Shown here piece after piece: positions 15,963 through 24,879 of a stretch of DNA of 64,000 nt. The notes below the pieces were generated by a model that worked only from the letters and a program-made list of their open reading frames with translations, did no database searches and had not been told where the DNA came from. Within the stretch, counting starts at the first letter, position 1. The number at the start of each line of letters is the position of its first letter. The stretch covers positions 3,658,548 through 3,722,547 of the forward strand of contig NZ_FNUC01000004.1 in assembly GCF_900106035.1 (NCBI RefSeq), given 5' to 3'. This DNA comes from Jiangella alba. Lineage in GTDB: Bacteria; Actinomycetota; Actinomycetes; Jiangellales; Jiangellaceae. A program made the translations under genes and the position numbers.

Positions 15963-16964
15963 TCAGCCGGCGGTCGACTGCCGGACGACGAGCTCGGGCT
16001 GGAAGACGATCTGCTGGTGCTCGTGGTCGGGGCGGCCGGACGAGTGGTCGAGCAGCAGGCGGGCGGCCTCGTAGCCCAGCCGCCGGGTCGGCTGGCGGAC
16101 CGAGCTCAGCGGCACGATCCAGTCGGCGGCGAAGTCGACGTCGTCGTAGCCGATGAGGGCGAGGTCGTCGGGCACCCGCACGCCGTGCCGGGCCAGCGCG
16201 CGGTAGGCGCCGAAGGCCAGGACGTCGTTGGCGCAGAAGACGGCGGTGGGCCGGCGGCGGCGCTGCAGCAGCAGGTCGATCGCGGCCGAGCCGGAGCGGA
16301 TGTCCATGCCCTCGTTGTGGCTGACGACGATCGCCTCGGCCGGGTTCAGGCCGAACCGGGTGACCGCCTGGCGCGCACCGTCGAGGCGGTCGGCGTGCTG
16401 CCGGACCGACGTCGGCCCGGCGACGTAGGCGACGTGGCGGTGGCCGAGCTCGAGCAGGTGTGTCATCGCCATGTCGCCACCCTGCACGTCGTCGACGGCG
16501 ACGGAGCACTCGCGGCCGGACCCCTGCCGGTCGAGGTAGACGAACGGGATGTCGTGCTCGGCGAGGATGCGGTGCGCCGAGCGGGTGCCGCGCGACGGCG
16601 TGATGAGGACGCCGCGGACCCGCTCGGACGCGAGCGTGCGCAGGTGCCGCTCCTCGCGGTCGACGGAGTCGTCGGAGTTGCACAGGATGACGGCGTGGTC
16701 GGCCTCGGTGGCGGCGTCCTCGACGCCGCGGGAGGCCTCGGTGAAGAACGGGTTGGAGACGTCGATGACGACCAGCCCGATGACGCGGCTCATCGCGCCG
16801 CCGAGCTGCCGGGCGTGCTGGTTGGCGACGTAGCCGAGGGCGGCGATGGCGGCGAGCACGCGTTCGCGGGTCTTGTGCGACACGATCTCGGGGCGGTTCA
16901 GCGTGTTCGACACCGTGCCCTGGGACACGCCCGCGCGCGCCGCGACGTCGGCGATGCTCACCAT
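15963..16964 (-). CDS. LacI family regulator, probable rhamnose-regulon repressor
   Basis: This 333-residue LacI-family repressor has a HTH at residues 2-48 (SIADVAARAGVSQGTVSNTL) followed by the hinge and a PBP-like sugar-binding domain (IGLVVIDVSNPFFTEASRG ... GYDDVDFAADWIVPLSSV). I use the ATG at 16962-16964 since it leaves the standard two residues before the HTH. It is the last gene of a leftward unit with rhaB and the hydrolase, overlapping the hydrolase stop by 7 bp. A perfect LacI-type palindrome at 22497-22510, in front of the rhamnose operon, is its probable operator, and a rhamnose-derived sugar its probable inducer. These links are inferred. Confidence 0.87.
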   Translation of the reverse strand: MVSIADVAARAGVSQGTVSNTLNRPEIVSHKTRERVLAAIAALGYVANQHARQLGGAMSRVIGLVVIDVSNPFFTEASRGVEDAATEADHAVILCNSDDSVDREERHLRTLASERVRGVLITPSRGTRSAHRILAEHDIPFVYLDRQGSGRECSVAVDDVQGGDMAMTHLLELGHRHVAYVAGPTSVRQHADRLDGARQAVTRFGLNPAEAIVVSHNEGMDIRSGSAAIDLLLQRRRRPTAVFCANDVLAFGAYRALARHGVRVPDDLALIGYDDVDFAADWIVPLSSVRQPTRRLGYEAARLLLDHSSGRPDHEHQQIVFQPELVVRQSTAG

Positions 16965-18139
16965 GTTCGGTTCCCTGCCACGCTGCACAGCGGCTCGCCC
17001 TTCGTTCCGCGCCCCGTCCCGGCGTCACACCCGGTGAGCAGGCCGGTGGTACTCGTTCCGGCCGGGCCCTGTACGGAGAGGAACGCCGCGGAGAAGCCGC
17101 CGGCCGGGACGTCCGCTCTCACAGTAGTGCCGTCGATCATCGCGGTGCGGCGTTGCCACCGGCGCGACGTCCACGCGCCGGTGTCGCCGGTGTGGTGCAG
17201 CTCGGCGGCGAGGACGGGCGCGGCCGGGCCGAGCTCGGCCCGCACACCCCCGGCGGTGACGCAGGCGGCGCCGACGGCGGGCAGCGCGGGCCCGCGGCCG
17301 AGGACCGACGACGCGAACGCGAACGGCTCGGCGAGCCGCCAGGCCGGCTCGTGCCCGTGTTCGAGCCCGGGCACGATCCGCCGGGTGACCGGGCCGGCCG
17401 GCAGCGCGGAGGTGGCGTCGAACGCGTCGAGGGGGAAGCACGGGTCGGTGGTCCCGGTCAGCCAGAGCGACGGCGCCGCGATGCTCGGCGCGTGGCCGGC
17501 GAGGTCGAACGCGTCGGTCCAGCGGTGCGACACCGCCGCGGGCAGGTCGCCCAGCAGCGCGCTCCAGGCACCGTCGCGGGCGAGCTGGCCCGCGGCGTAC
17601 ACACCGACGGCGTAGCGCAGCCGCGGATCCGCCGCGGCCAGCAGGAACGCCAGGTAGCCGCCCCAGGAGACGCCGCACACCCCGACGGCGCGCGGGTCCA
17701 CCCCGGGCAGCGCGCGCAGCAGGCTCACCGCGTCGGCGGCCGCCTCGGTGGCCTGCGCGAGCCAACTGTGCTCGGCGACCGCGGCGAAGATGTCGTCGTG
17801 GTCGAGCCGGGCCGGGCGCCGGGCGCCGCCGGCGGCGCGTGCCGCGCCGAGGTCGAGGGCGAGCGCGACGTGCCCGCGTGCGGCCCAGTCGCGCGCCCAC
17901 CGCGGCTCGGCCCGGCCGCCGCCACCGTGCAGCAGCACGACGGCGGGAGCGACGGACTCGGCCGGCCGCGCCAGCACGCCGGCCACGTCCCGCGCCGGGC
18001 CGAGGCCGTCCGGGCAGCGCAGCACGACCCGCGTCACGTCGCCGGCGGAGCCGGGGGAGCCGGGCGGGCCGGGCGCGGTGGCGGGCGGCCGGTCCCGCTC
18101 GGCCCGGGCGCGCACGTCGTCGATCCAGCGCACGGTCAC
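16958..18139 (-). CDS. Dienelactone-hydrolase/acetyl-xylan-esterase-like hydrolase
   Basis: This 393-residue alpha/beta hydrolase of the dienelactone hydrolase or 'acyl-CoA thioester hydrolase/BAAT' type may deacylate rhamnosides or related sugar esters. It has the oxyanion strand AVVLLHGGGG, the nucleophile elbow VCGVSWGGYLA, the acid region WLTGTTDPCFPL and the histidine GLEHGHEPAW. About 100 residues after the hydrolase core form an unassigned beta-rich tail. The GTG start at 18137-18139 forms a GTGA overlap with the end of rhaB, so it is translationally coupled to the kinase. A cytoplasmic location is likely because no signal peptide is visible. The substrate is inferred only from the operon. 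Confidence 0.75.
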   Translation of the reverse strand: MTVRWIDDVRARAERDRPPATAPGPPGSPGSAGDVTRVVLRCPDGLGPARDVAGVLARPAESVAPAVVLLHGGGGRAEPRWARDWAARGHVALALDLGAARAAGGARRPARLDHDDIFAAVAEHSWLAQATEAAADAVSLLRALPGVDPRAVGVCGVSWGGYLAFLLAAADPRLRYAVGVYAAGQLARDGAWSALLGDLPAAVSHRWTDAFDLAGHAPSIAAPSLWLTGTTDPCFPLDAFDATSALPAGPVTRRIVPGLEHGHEPAWRLAEPFAFASSVLGRGPALPAVGAACVTAGGVRAELGPAAPVLAAELHHTGDTGAWTSRRWQRRTAMIDGTTVRADVPAGGFSAAFLSVQGPAGTSTTGLLTGCDAGTGRGTKGEPLCSVAGNRTW

Positions 18140-19599
18140 GCCGCCGCGCCGAGCAGGGCCGCGAACCGCTCCCGCGCGGCGGCGACGGCGGGGTCGGCGC
18201 GCGGCTCGTACCGCACGGTCCGCGCCGACGCGGCGCTCAGGGCCCGCACGGCCGCCAGCTCGTCGGCCGTGCGCCCGCCGCGCGCCTGCACCAGCAGGTT
18301 GCCGAGCGCGGTCGCCTCGGCCGGGCCCGCGACCACGGGCCGGCCGGCGGCGTCGGCGGTCAGCCGGCAGAGCAGCGTGTTGTTCGCGCCTCCGCCGACG
18401 AGGTGGACGACGCCGGCGGGCGAGCCGGACAGCCGGGCGGCCTCGTCGGCGTAGTGGGCGAAGGCCAGCGCGAGGCTGTCGACGACGCAGCGCACGATCT
18501 GCGCCGGGGTGACGGGGACCGGCTGGCCGGTGCGCCGGCAGAACCGCGCGACCTTCGCGGGCATGTCGCCCGGCCTGGTCAGCTCGGGCGCGTCCGGGTC
18601 GGCGAGGCTGACGTACCCCGGCTGGCCGGCCGCCGCGGCCAGCAGCTCGGTGAGGTCGGGCCGCTCGCCGCCGTGCGACCAGGCGCGCAGGCACTCCGAC
18701 AGGATCCACAGCGCGGTGACGTTCTTCTGGTAGCGCACGGCGCCGCCGGCGCCCAGCTCGTTGGTGAACCCGGCGGCGCGGCTGGCCTCGGTCCGGATCG
18801 GCCGGTCCACCTCGACGCCGACCAGCGCCCAGGTGCCGCACGAGACGTAGGCGAAGCCGGGGCCGGCCGCCGGGATCGCGGCGACGGCGGAGGCGGTGTC
18901 GTGGGCGGCGACCGCCGTCACCGGCACGGGGGCGCCGAGGCCGAGCTCGTCGACGACCCCGGCCCGCAGCTCGCCGACGACGTCGCCCGGGCCGAGCGGG
19001 TCGGGGAACAGCCGCCGCGGCAGGCCGTGCGCGGCGATGGCCTCGTCCGACCAGTGCCCGGCCGGGTCGAACAGCTGCGACGTGCTGGCCAGCGTCCGCT
19101 CGGCGGCGAGCCGCCCGGTGAGCAGGTGGGCCAGCAGGTCGGCGACGAAGCCGAGCCGGGCGGACGGGTCCAGCGTCCCGGCCCGCTGTTCGGCGAGCAG
19201 CTGCGTGAGCGTGTTGATCTCCTGGTTCGGGACGCCCGTGCGGCGGTACAGGGCGGCCTCGTCCAGCTCGGCGGCGAGACCGCGGGTGCGGGCGTCGCGG
19301 TAGTGGTAGGGCAGCCCGAGCAGCCGCCCGCCGGGGCCGACCAGCCCGTAGTCGACGCCCCACGAGTCGATGCCGATGCTGCGCACCTCGCCGGCGTCGG
19401 CCACCGCCCGCCGGATGCCGTCGAGGACGTGGCGGTAGATCGCCGGGAGGTTCCAGTGCAGGCCGTCGGGCCAGGCCAGCGGCTCGTTCGCGAACCGGGC
19501 GACGGTGGCCGTGGTGACCGACCGCTCGCCGACGCGGCCCAGGATGACGCGCCCGCTGGTGGCGCCGAGGTCGACCGCCAGGTACGTGTCCGTGCTCAA
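18136..19599 (-). CDS. rhaB: Rhamnulokinase RhaB
   Basis: RhaB phosphorylates L-rhamnulose to L-rhamnulose 1-phosphate. The 487-residue protein is a FGGY-family sugar kinase with the N-terminal phosphate-1 motif LAVDLGATSGRVILG, the rhamnulokinase signatures IGIDSWGVDYGLV and HDTASAVAAIP, YVSCGTWALVGVE, and the C-terminal adenosine region VHLVGGGANNTLLCRLTAD. Length agrees with known RhaB proteins. The start appears to be TTG (19597-19599) with a GAGG ribosome site upstream. It heads the leftward unit rhaB-hydrolase-lacI and is divergent from the rhamnosidase gene across 181 bp. Confidence 0.93.
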   Translation of the reverse strand: MSTDTYLAVDLGATSGRVILGRVGERSVTTATVARFANEPLAWPDGLHWNLPAIYRHVLDGIRRAVADAGEVRSIGIDSWGVDYGLVGPGGRLLGLPYHYRDARTRGLAAELDEAALYRRTGVPNQEINTLTQLLAEQRAGTLDPSARLGFVADLLAHLLTGRLAAERTLASTSQLFDPAGHWSDEAIAAHGLPRRLFPDPLGPGDVVGELRAGVVDELGLGAPVPVTAVAAHDTASAVAAIPAAGPGFAYVSCGTWALVGVEVDRPIRTEASRAAGFTNELGAGGAVRYQKNVTALWILSECLRAWSHGGERPDLTELLAAAAGQPGYVSLADPDAPELTRPGDMPAKVARFCRRTGQPVPVTPAQIVRCVVDSLALAFAHYADEAARLSGSPAGVVHLVGGGANNTLLCRLTADAAGRPVVAGPAEATALGNLLVQARGGRTADELAAVRALSAASARTVRYEPRADPAVAAARERFAALLGAAA

Positions 19600-19780
19600 A
19601 GGTCCTCACCAATCGGGAATCCGGTGCCGTGAGTCTTCGGCAGCCGCCGTCCGGCGGGCAAGGAGCTGGCCGAACCTGGACACCGGACCGGCGGGCCGAG
19701 TCCGACACCGGTCACAACGGTGGACCCGGGGCCGCGGAATGAGCAGGCTCGGACGCACGTCCACCTGTGAGGAGAGCAAC

Positions 19781-22402
19781 GTGACCGTCGTGAACCGTCT
19801 CCGCGTCGAGTACCGCGACGCGCCGCCGGCCGTCGAGGCCGAACGGCCGCGGCTGAGCTGGCAGCTGAGCAGCACCGGCCGCGGGGTGCGCCAGGCCGCC
19901 TACCGCGTCACCGTGTCGTCCGGGCCGGGGACGGACGGCGCACCGCTCTGGGACTCGGGCGTGGTGGCCTCGGCCGAGACGGTCGGCATCGAGTACGCGG
20001 GCCCGGCGCTGGAACCGCTGAGCAGTTACACGTGGAGCGTCGTCGTGACGCTGGAGAGCGGCGAGGAGGTGCGCTCGGACCCGGCGACGTTCGACACCGC
20101 ACCGGACCCCGGCGACTGGGACGCCGCCGCCTGGATCACGCTGCCGCGGACGAAGTACTACCACGACGACCACCGCCCGGCGCCGTACCTGCGGCGCACG
20201 CTGGACGTCGACCGGCCGGTGCGCCGCGCCCGTGTCTACGCGACCGCCGGCGGGGTGTTCCGGCTGTGGCTGAACGGGTCGCCGGTCGGCGCCGCCACGC
20301 TGGCGCCGGGCTGGACCGACTACCGCTTCCGGGTGCCGTACCACGTGTACGACGTCACCGACGCGCTCGGCGCGACGAACGTGCTCGGCGCCGTGCTGTC
20401 CGACGGCTGGTACAGCGGCAACGTCGGGCCGTTCCACAAGCGCGAGTTCTGGGGCGAGGTGCCGGTGTTCCGCGCGCTGGTCGTGCTCGACCACGCCGAC
20501 GGCTCCCGCACGGTCACCGGCACCGACGGCACCTGGGAGGGCTCGTTCGGCCCGATCCAGGCGTCGGACCTGCTGCAGGGCGAGTACTACGACGCGCGGC
20601 TGGAGTTGGGCGACTGGAGCGCGGTCCCCGCGACGTCCGGCGGCTGGCGGCCGGCCGCCGTCGAGAAGGGCCCCGCGGGCCGGCTGGTCGCGGCGCTCAT
20701 CGACCCGGCCGGTCCGTACACCGAGCTCGCGGCGGTCGCCGTCACCGAGCCGGTGCGCGGGTCGTACGTCGTCGACCTGGGGCAGAACCTGGCCGGCTGG
20801 ATCAGGCTGCGCGCCGCGGGCCCGGCCGGCACCATCGTCCGGGTCCGGCACGCCGAGGTGCTCAACCCCGACGGCACCCTCTACACCGACAACCTGCGCG
20901 GCGCCCGGGCGACCGACACCTACGTGCTGTCCGGCGGCGACGACGTGCTCGAGCCGACGTTCACCTTCCACGGCTTCCGCTACGCGGAGGTGACGGGCCT
21001 TCCGGGCCCGCTCGCCGCCGACGCCGTCACGGGGGTGGCGCTGTCGTCGCTGACGGGGTTCACCGGCGGCATCGAGACCGGGAACGCGCTGGTCGACCAG
21101 CTGCAGCACAACATCCAGTGGGGCATGCTGAGCAACTTCATCGAGGTGCCCACCGACTGCCCGCAGCGCGACGAGCGCCTGGGCTGGACCGGCGACGCGC
21201 AGATCTTCACCCCGACGGCGTTGTTCAACGCCGACCTCGCCGGCTTCATGACCAAGTGGATGGACGACATCGGCGACACCCGCATGGAGAACGGCGCGCT
21301 GCCCGACATCGCGCCGTGCGTGGTGCTGGAGTGGGCCCGCGAGGGCTCGCCCGGCTACGCCGACGCCGGTGTCGTGGTGCCGTGGGCGACGTACCAGGAG
21401 TACGCCGACCGCCGCCTCGTCGAGCGGCACCTCGACGCCGGGCTGGCCTGGCTGGAGTACATCCGCTCGCGCAATTCGGACCTGGTCTGGCGCGAGGGCC
21501 GCAACAACGACTACGGCGACTGGCTGGCCCCGGTGGAGACGCCGAAGGACCTCGTCGCGACGGCGTACTTCGCCCGGTCCGCGGCACTGGTCGCCGAGCA
21601 GGCGGAGGTGGCCGGGCGCGCCGGCGACGCCGCGGCGGCGCGGTCGCTGGCCGACGCGGTGGCGGCCGCGTTCCGGGAGGCGTTCGTCCAGCCCGACGGC
21701 ACCGTCACGGCCGGCACGCAGACCGCGTACGTCGTGGCGCTCGCGTTCGGCCTGCTGCTGCCGGAGCAGCGGGACACCGCGGCGAAGGCGCTGGCCGAGG
21801 ACGTGGAGCAGCGCGGGCACGTGACCACCGGGTTCCTCGCCGTCAGCCACCTGCTGCCCACCCTGACCGCCATCGGGCGCACCGACCTCGCCTACCGGCT
21901 GCTGCTCAACGAGGACTACCCGTCGTGGGGTCACCACATCAAGCACGGCGCCACGACGATCTGGGAGCGCTGGGACGGCTGGCGGCCGGAGACCGGCTTC
22001 CAGGACCCGTGGATGAACTCGTTCAACCACTTCGCGCTGGGTTCGGTCGGGGAGTGGGTCTACCGGCACGTCGGCGGCATCGCGGCGGCCGAGCCCGGGT
22101 ACGCCCGCGTGCGCGTCGCGCCGCTGCCGGGCGCCGGCATCGACCACGCGCACGCGTGGCACGACACCGTGCACGGCCGGATCGACGTGCGGTGGTCGGT
22201 GACGGGCCGCGAGGTCACACTCGACGTCGAGGTGCCCGCGAACGTCACCGCCGAGGTCGTCGTCCCGGGCCTGGCGGTCACGGAGGGCGGCGTCCCCGTC
22301 GCGGACGCCCCGGGCGTCACGTCCGTGGTGGAGGACGGCGCGAGCACTCGTCTGGTGACCGGCTCCGGCCGCTACGAGTTCCGCGCGGCGACGCCGCACT
22401 GA
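19781..22402 (+). CDS. Alpha-L-rhamnosidase, GH78
   Basis: This 873-residue inverting glycosidase releases terminal alpha-L-rhamnose. The domain order is: N-terminal Ig-like domain (about 1-105), Bac_rhamnosid N/CBM67-like jelly roll (about 120-400), the (alpha/alpha)6 catalytic barrel (about 410-780) and a C-terminal beta domain. The GH78 signature TDCPQRDERLGWTGDAQIF is at residues 458-476, with Glu465 the likely general acid, and WGHHIKHGATTIWERWDGW follows near 720. The GTG at 19781 is chosen because GAGGAG lies 7 bases upstream; the frame is open another 92 codons but without conserved sequence. There is no signal peptide, so the enzyme probably acts on imported oligosaccharides. A hairpin terminator follows. 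Confidence 0.93.
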   Translation: MTVVNRLRVEYRDAPPAVEAERPRLSWQLSSTGRGVRQAAYRVTVSSGPGTDGAPLWDSGVVASAETVGIEYAGPALEPLSSYTWSVVVTLESGEEVRSDPATFDTAPDPGDWDAAAWITLPRTKYYHDDHRPAPYLRRTLDVDRPVRRARVYATAGGVFRLWLNGSPVGAATLAPGWTDYRFRVPYHVYDVTDALGATNVLGAVLSDGWYSGNVGPFHKREFWGEVPVFRALVVLDHADGSRTVTGTDGTWEGSFGPIQASDLLQGEYYDARLELGDWSAVPATSGGWRPAAVEKGPAGRLVAALIDPAGPYTELAAVAVTEPVRGSYVVDLGQNLAGWIRLRAAGPAGTIVRVRHAEVLNPDGTLYTDNLRGARATDTYVLSGGDDVLEPTFTFHGFRYAEVTGLPGPLAADAVTGVALSSLTGFTGGIETGNALVDQLQHNIQWGMLSNFIEVPTDCPQRDERLGWTGDAQIFTPTALFNADLAGFMTKWMDDIGDTRMENGALPDIAPCVVLEWAREGSPGYADAGVVVPWATYQEYADRRLVERHLDAGLAWLEYIRSRNSDLVWREGRNNDYGDWLAPVETPKDLVATAYFARSAALVAEQAEVAGRAGDAAAARSLADAVAAAFREAFVQPDGTVTAGTQTAYVVALAFGLLLPEQRDTAAKALAEDVEQRGHVTTGFLAVSHLLPTLTAIGRTDLAYRLLLNEDYPSWGHHIKHGATTIWERWDGWRPETGFQDPWMNSFNHFALGSVGEWVYRHVGGIAAAEPGYARVRVAPLPGAGIDHAHAWHDTVHGRIDVRWSVTGREVTLDVEVPANVTAEVVVPGLAVTEGGVPVADAPGVTSVVEDGASTRLVTGSGRYEFRAATPH

Positions 22403-22410
22403 CCACGCGA

Positions 22411-22444
22411 CCGGGGTCCTGACCGGGTTCGGACAGGACCCCGG
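22411..22444 (+). terminator. Factor-independent-type hairpin after the rhamnosidase gene
   Basis: A perfect 11-bp stem CCGGGGTCCTG / CAGGACCCCGG with a 12-base loop lies 9 bp after the rhamnosidase stop and 7 bp before the next promoter. There is no U-run, as is usual in high-GC actinomycetes. Its position between a stop codon and a good promoter supports a terminator role. Confidence 0.7.
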
Positions 22445-22451
22445 CGCACCC

Positions 22452-22480
22452 TTGACCGGCCCGGAACACCCCCGTAACGT
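22452..22480 (+). promoter_or_regulatory. Promoter of the rhamnose catabolic operon
   Basis: A -35 box TTGACC (22452-22457) and a -10 box TAACGT (22475-22480) are separated by exactly 17 bp. The predicted transcription start (about 22487) lies just upstream of the LacI-type palindrome and 42 bp before the first start codon. The spacing and the neighbouring operator make this the clearest sigma-70-type promoter in the window. Confidence 0.7.
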
Positions 22481-22496
22481 GCACGCAACACCGAAA

Positions 22497-22510
22497 TTGA
22501 AGCGCTTCAA
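22497..22510. promoter_or_regulatory. LacI-type operator TTGAAGCGCTTCAA
   Basis: This is a perfect 14-bp palindrome with the central CG step characteristic of LacI-family operators. It lies about 10 bp downstream of the predicted transcription start, a position where a bound repressor blocks transcription. The LacI-family gene at 15963-16964 in the same island is the natural candidate. I found no second perfect copy in the rhaB-rhamnosidase intergenic region. Confidence 0.78.
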
Positions 22511-22528
22511 AAACCGGAGGTGGTTCGC

Positions 22529-22882
22529 ATGCCGGAGGTCGCCATCGTCGACCGGCGGTCGTCCTGGCCGCATTCGACCGTGCGGGACCGGGCCTCCGGC
22601 GCCCGGCCGGGCTGGGCGGACGTGCACGCCCTCCCGGCCGGTCCGGACGGCGCCGGCCGCCGCGGCGCGATGCGGCTGGTCCGGCCGCGGCCCGCGGTCT
22701 CGGGGGCCGACCTCGAGCTGCTGGCGCTGCTCGCCACCGGCATGCCCGCCCCGCGGGTGGCGCGCACGCTGGCGGTCAGCGACCGCACCATCCGCCGGCG
22801 GGTCCGGTCGATCTGCGAGCTGATCGGGGTGGACACCGCGATCGAGGCCGTGGCCTGGGCCGCCCGGCGCCAGCTCATCTGA
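22529..22882 (+). CDS. Small LuxR/GerE-type HTH protein
   Basis: This 117-residue protein is the first gene of the rhamnose operon. The C-terminal half (about residues 58-117, SGADLELLALLATGMPAPRVARTL then VSDRTIRRRVRSICELIGVD) is a LuxR-type helix-turn-helix. The N-terminal half has no receiver, PAS or ligand domain that I recognise and is rich in Arg and Pro. The ATG at 22529 follows GGAGG with 8-base spacing. Being co-transcribed with the catabolic genes and having only a DNA-binding domain, it may be an accessory activator or feedback regulator. Its target is unknown. Confidence 0.75.
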   Translation: MPEVAIVDRRSSWPHSTVRDRASGARPGWADVHALPAGPDGAGRRGAMRLVRPRPAVSGADLELLALLATGMPAPRVARTLAVSDRTIRRRVRSICELIGVDTAIEAVAWAARRQLI

Positions 22883-22911
22883 CGCCGTCACACACGACAC
22901 GAGGAGACACG

Positions 22912-24087
22912 ATGACCGACGCCGAGCACATCGTCGATCGGCTGAGCCGCCAGCACATCGAGACCCAGTCCTGGGGCTACGTGAGCACCGGGACGCGATT
23001 CAAGGTCTACGACACGCCGGGCACCGCGCGCGACGTGCGCGAGAAGATCGACGATGCCGCTCTCGTCCACCGCCTCACCGGCGTCGCGCCGACCGTCGCC
23101 CTGCACATCCCGTGGGACCGCGTCGACGACTACGCCGAGCTGGCCCGCTACGCCCAGGACCAGGGCGTGCGGATCGGGTCGATCAGCCCGAACCTGTTCC
23201 AGGACGACGCCTACCGGCTCGGCTCGCTGACCAACGAGGACGCGACGGTGCGCAAGCAGGCCGTCGCCCACGTCCGCGAGTGCGCCGCCATCCTGCGCGA
23301 GGTCGGCTCGGACCGGCTGTCGATGTGGGTGGCCGACGGCACCAACTACCCGGGCCAGGGCAGCTTCCGGCGGCGTCGCCGGCACCTGGAGGACGGCCTG
23401 CGCGAGGCCTACGAGGCGCTGCCCGAGCAGGCCGAGATGATCCTCGAGTACAAGTTCTTCGAGCCGGCGTTCTACCACACCGACATCGCCGACTGGGGCC
23501 AGTCGCTGACCCTGTGCGAGGCCCTCGGCGAGCGCGCGCGGGTGCTGGTCGACATCGGCCACCACGCGCTGGGCGTCAACATCGAGCACATCGTGGCGAC
23601 GCTGCTGGACCGCGGCCGCCTCGGCGGGTTCGACCTCAACAGCAAGAAGTACGGCGACGACGACCTGTTCGTCGGCGCGATCAACCCGCAGGAGACCTTC
23701 CTCATCGCGCTGGAGCTGGTCAGCGCCGAGGACGACGCGGACGAGGCCGTCGCCGGGGCGGCCCGGTCCATCCTCTACAAGATCGACCAGTGCGCGATGA
23801 TCGAGGACAAGATCCCGGCGATGCTGCGCAGCGTCACGGCCATGCAGACGGCGTTCGCGAAGGCGCTGCTGGTCGACCGCGACGAGCTGGACCGCCGCCG
23901 GGCCGAGGGCGACGTCGTCGGCGCGAACGAGGTCGTCAACGACGCCTTCGAGACCGACGTCCGGCCGCTGCTGGCGCGGGTGCGCGACCGCCTCGGCGTG
24001 CCGGCCGACCCGCTGGGCGCCTACCGCGCGTCCGGCGAGCAGGAGCGGCGCAACGCCGAGCGGGTCGGGACACCGGCCGGATGGTGA
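22912..24087 (+). CDS. rhaI: L-rhamnose isomerase (RhaI type)
   Basis: This 391-residue isomerase converts L-rhamnose to L-rhamnulose, the first intracellular step. It belongs to the Pseudomonas stutzeri-type L-rhamnose isomerases (RhaI), which share the xylose-isomerase-like TIM barrel, not the longer E. coli RhaA. Landmarks are TQSWGYVSTGTRFKVY near the N-terminus, SMWVADGTNYPGQGSF, EYKFFEPAFYHTDIADWG, LVDIGHHALGVNIEHIV and FDLNSKKYGDDDL; the Glu, Asp and His residues in these are the metal ligands of the family. It follows the HTH gene after 29 bp and overlaps the aldolase gene by 7 bp. Start ATG 22912 is preceded by GAGGAG. Confidence 0.92.
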   Translation: MTDAEHIVDRLSRQHIETQSWGYVSTGTRFKVYDTPGTARDVREKIDDAALVHRLTGVAPTVALHIPWDRVDDYAELARYAQDQGVRIGSISPNLFQDDAYRLGSLTNEDATVRKQAVAHVRECAAILREVGSDRLSMWVADGTNYPGQGSFRRRRRHLEDGLREAYEALPEQAEMILEYKFFEPAFYHTDIADWGQSLTLCEALGERARVLVDIGHHALGVNIEHIVATLLDRGRLGGFDLNSKKYGDDDLFVGAINPQETFLIALELVSAEDDADEAVAGAARSILYKIDQCAMIEDKIPAMLRSVTAMQTAFAKALLVDRDELDRRRAEGDVVGANEVVNDAFETDVRPLLARVRDRLGVPADPLGAYRASGEQERRNAERVGTPAGW

Positions 24088-24842
24088 GCGACGCCGACCC
24101 GGTCGCGGAGCTGGCCGGCCTCTGCCGGGCGCTGGGCGACCCCGCCGCGGGTCTCGTGGTGGCGGGCGAGGGCAACGCCTCGGGCCCCGGGCCGGACGGC
24201 ACCATCCACGTCACCGCGAGCGGGAGCCGGCTGGCCGAGGCCGACGAGCGGTCGCTGGTGCGCATCCGGCCGGACGCGCTGGTCGCGGCGCTGGACCGCG
24301 ACGGGAGCGACGAGGAGTGGCTGACGGCGCTGCTGGCCAGCCGGGTCGACGACACCGCGGCGCGTCCGACGGTCGAGGCCGGCCTGCACGCCGTCGTCGC
24401 CGCCGCGATGGGGCCGGTCTACGTGGCGCACACCCACCCGGTGCACGTGCTCGCGCTGCTGTGCGGCGAGCGCGGGGCCGAGCTGGCGACCCAGCGGCTG
24501 TACCCCGACCACGTCGTCATGCTCGGCGAGACGGCGTGCTGGCTTCCGTACGTCGATCCCGGGCAGGAGCTGGCCCGGGCGGCCGGCGTGGAGCTGCACC
24601 GGTTCCGGGCGAGCACCGGCCGCTGGCCGCGGCTGCTGTTCGCCGGCCACCACGGGGTCTTCGCCTTCGGCGCCACGCCGAGGCAGGCCCTCGACACGAC
24701 GATCATGACCGAGAAGATCGCGCGGATCACCATCGCGGCCGCGTCGATCGGTGGCGTCACACCGCTGGCGCCGTCCGAGGTGGAGCGGATCGGGTCTCGC
24801 GAGGACGAGGCCTACCGCCGCCGTCTGCTGAGCACGTCCTGA
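24081..24842 (+). CDS. Class II aldolase/adducin family protein
   Basis: This 253-residue protein carries the class II aldolase/adducin fold of L-fuculose-phosphate and L-ribulose-phosphate enzymes. The zinc-type histidines are visible in VAHTHPVHVLALL and in FAGHHGVFAFG, and GEGNASGPGPDGTIHVTASG fits the phosphate/substrate loop. The operon already encodes an aldolase in RhaEW, so this one may act on another keto-sugar phosphate or be a sugar-specific accessory. It overlaps rhaI by 7 bp (ATGGTGA; a GTG start would give 4 bp). The substrate is not assigned. Confidence 0.8.
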   Translation: MVSDADPVAELAGLCRALGDPAAGLVVAGEGNASGPGPDGTIHVTASGSRLAEADERSLVRIRPDALVAALDRDGSDEEWLTALLASRVDDTAARPTVEAGLHAVVAAAMGPVYVAHTHPVHVLALLCGERGAELATQRLYPDHVVMLGETACWLPYVDPGQELARAAGVELHRFRASTGRWPRLLFAGHHGVFAFGATPRQALDTTIMTEKIARITIAAASIGGVTPLAPSEVERIGSREDEAYRRRLLSTS

Positions 24843-24879
24843 CGCCGGTTCGTCCGGCCCCGACGAAGGAGCAGCAAGC

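Noticed and set aside
19712..22900. A 1062-codon antisense open frame over the rhamnosidase
   Set aside because: Same reasoning; the sense frame encodes a full GH78 protein with catalytic signature.
24081..24842. The class II aldolase as the main rhamnulose-1-phosphate aldolase
   Set aside because: The bifunctional RhaEW protein in the same operon already has the diagnostic aldolase domain, so a specific assignment for this shorter protein is not justified.
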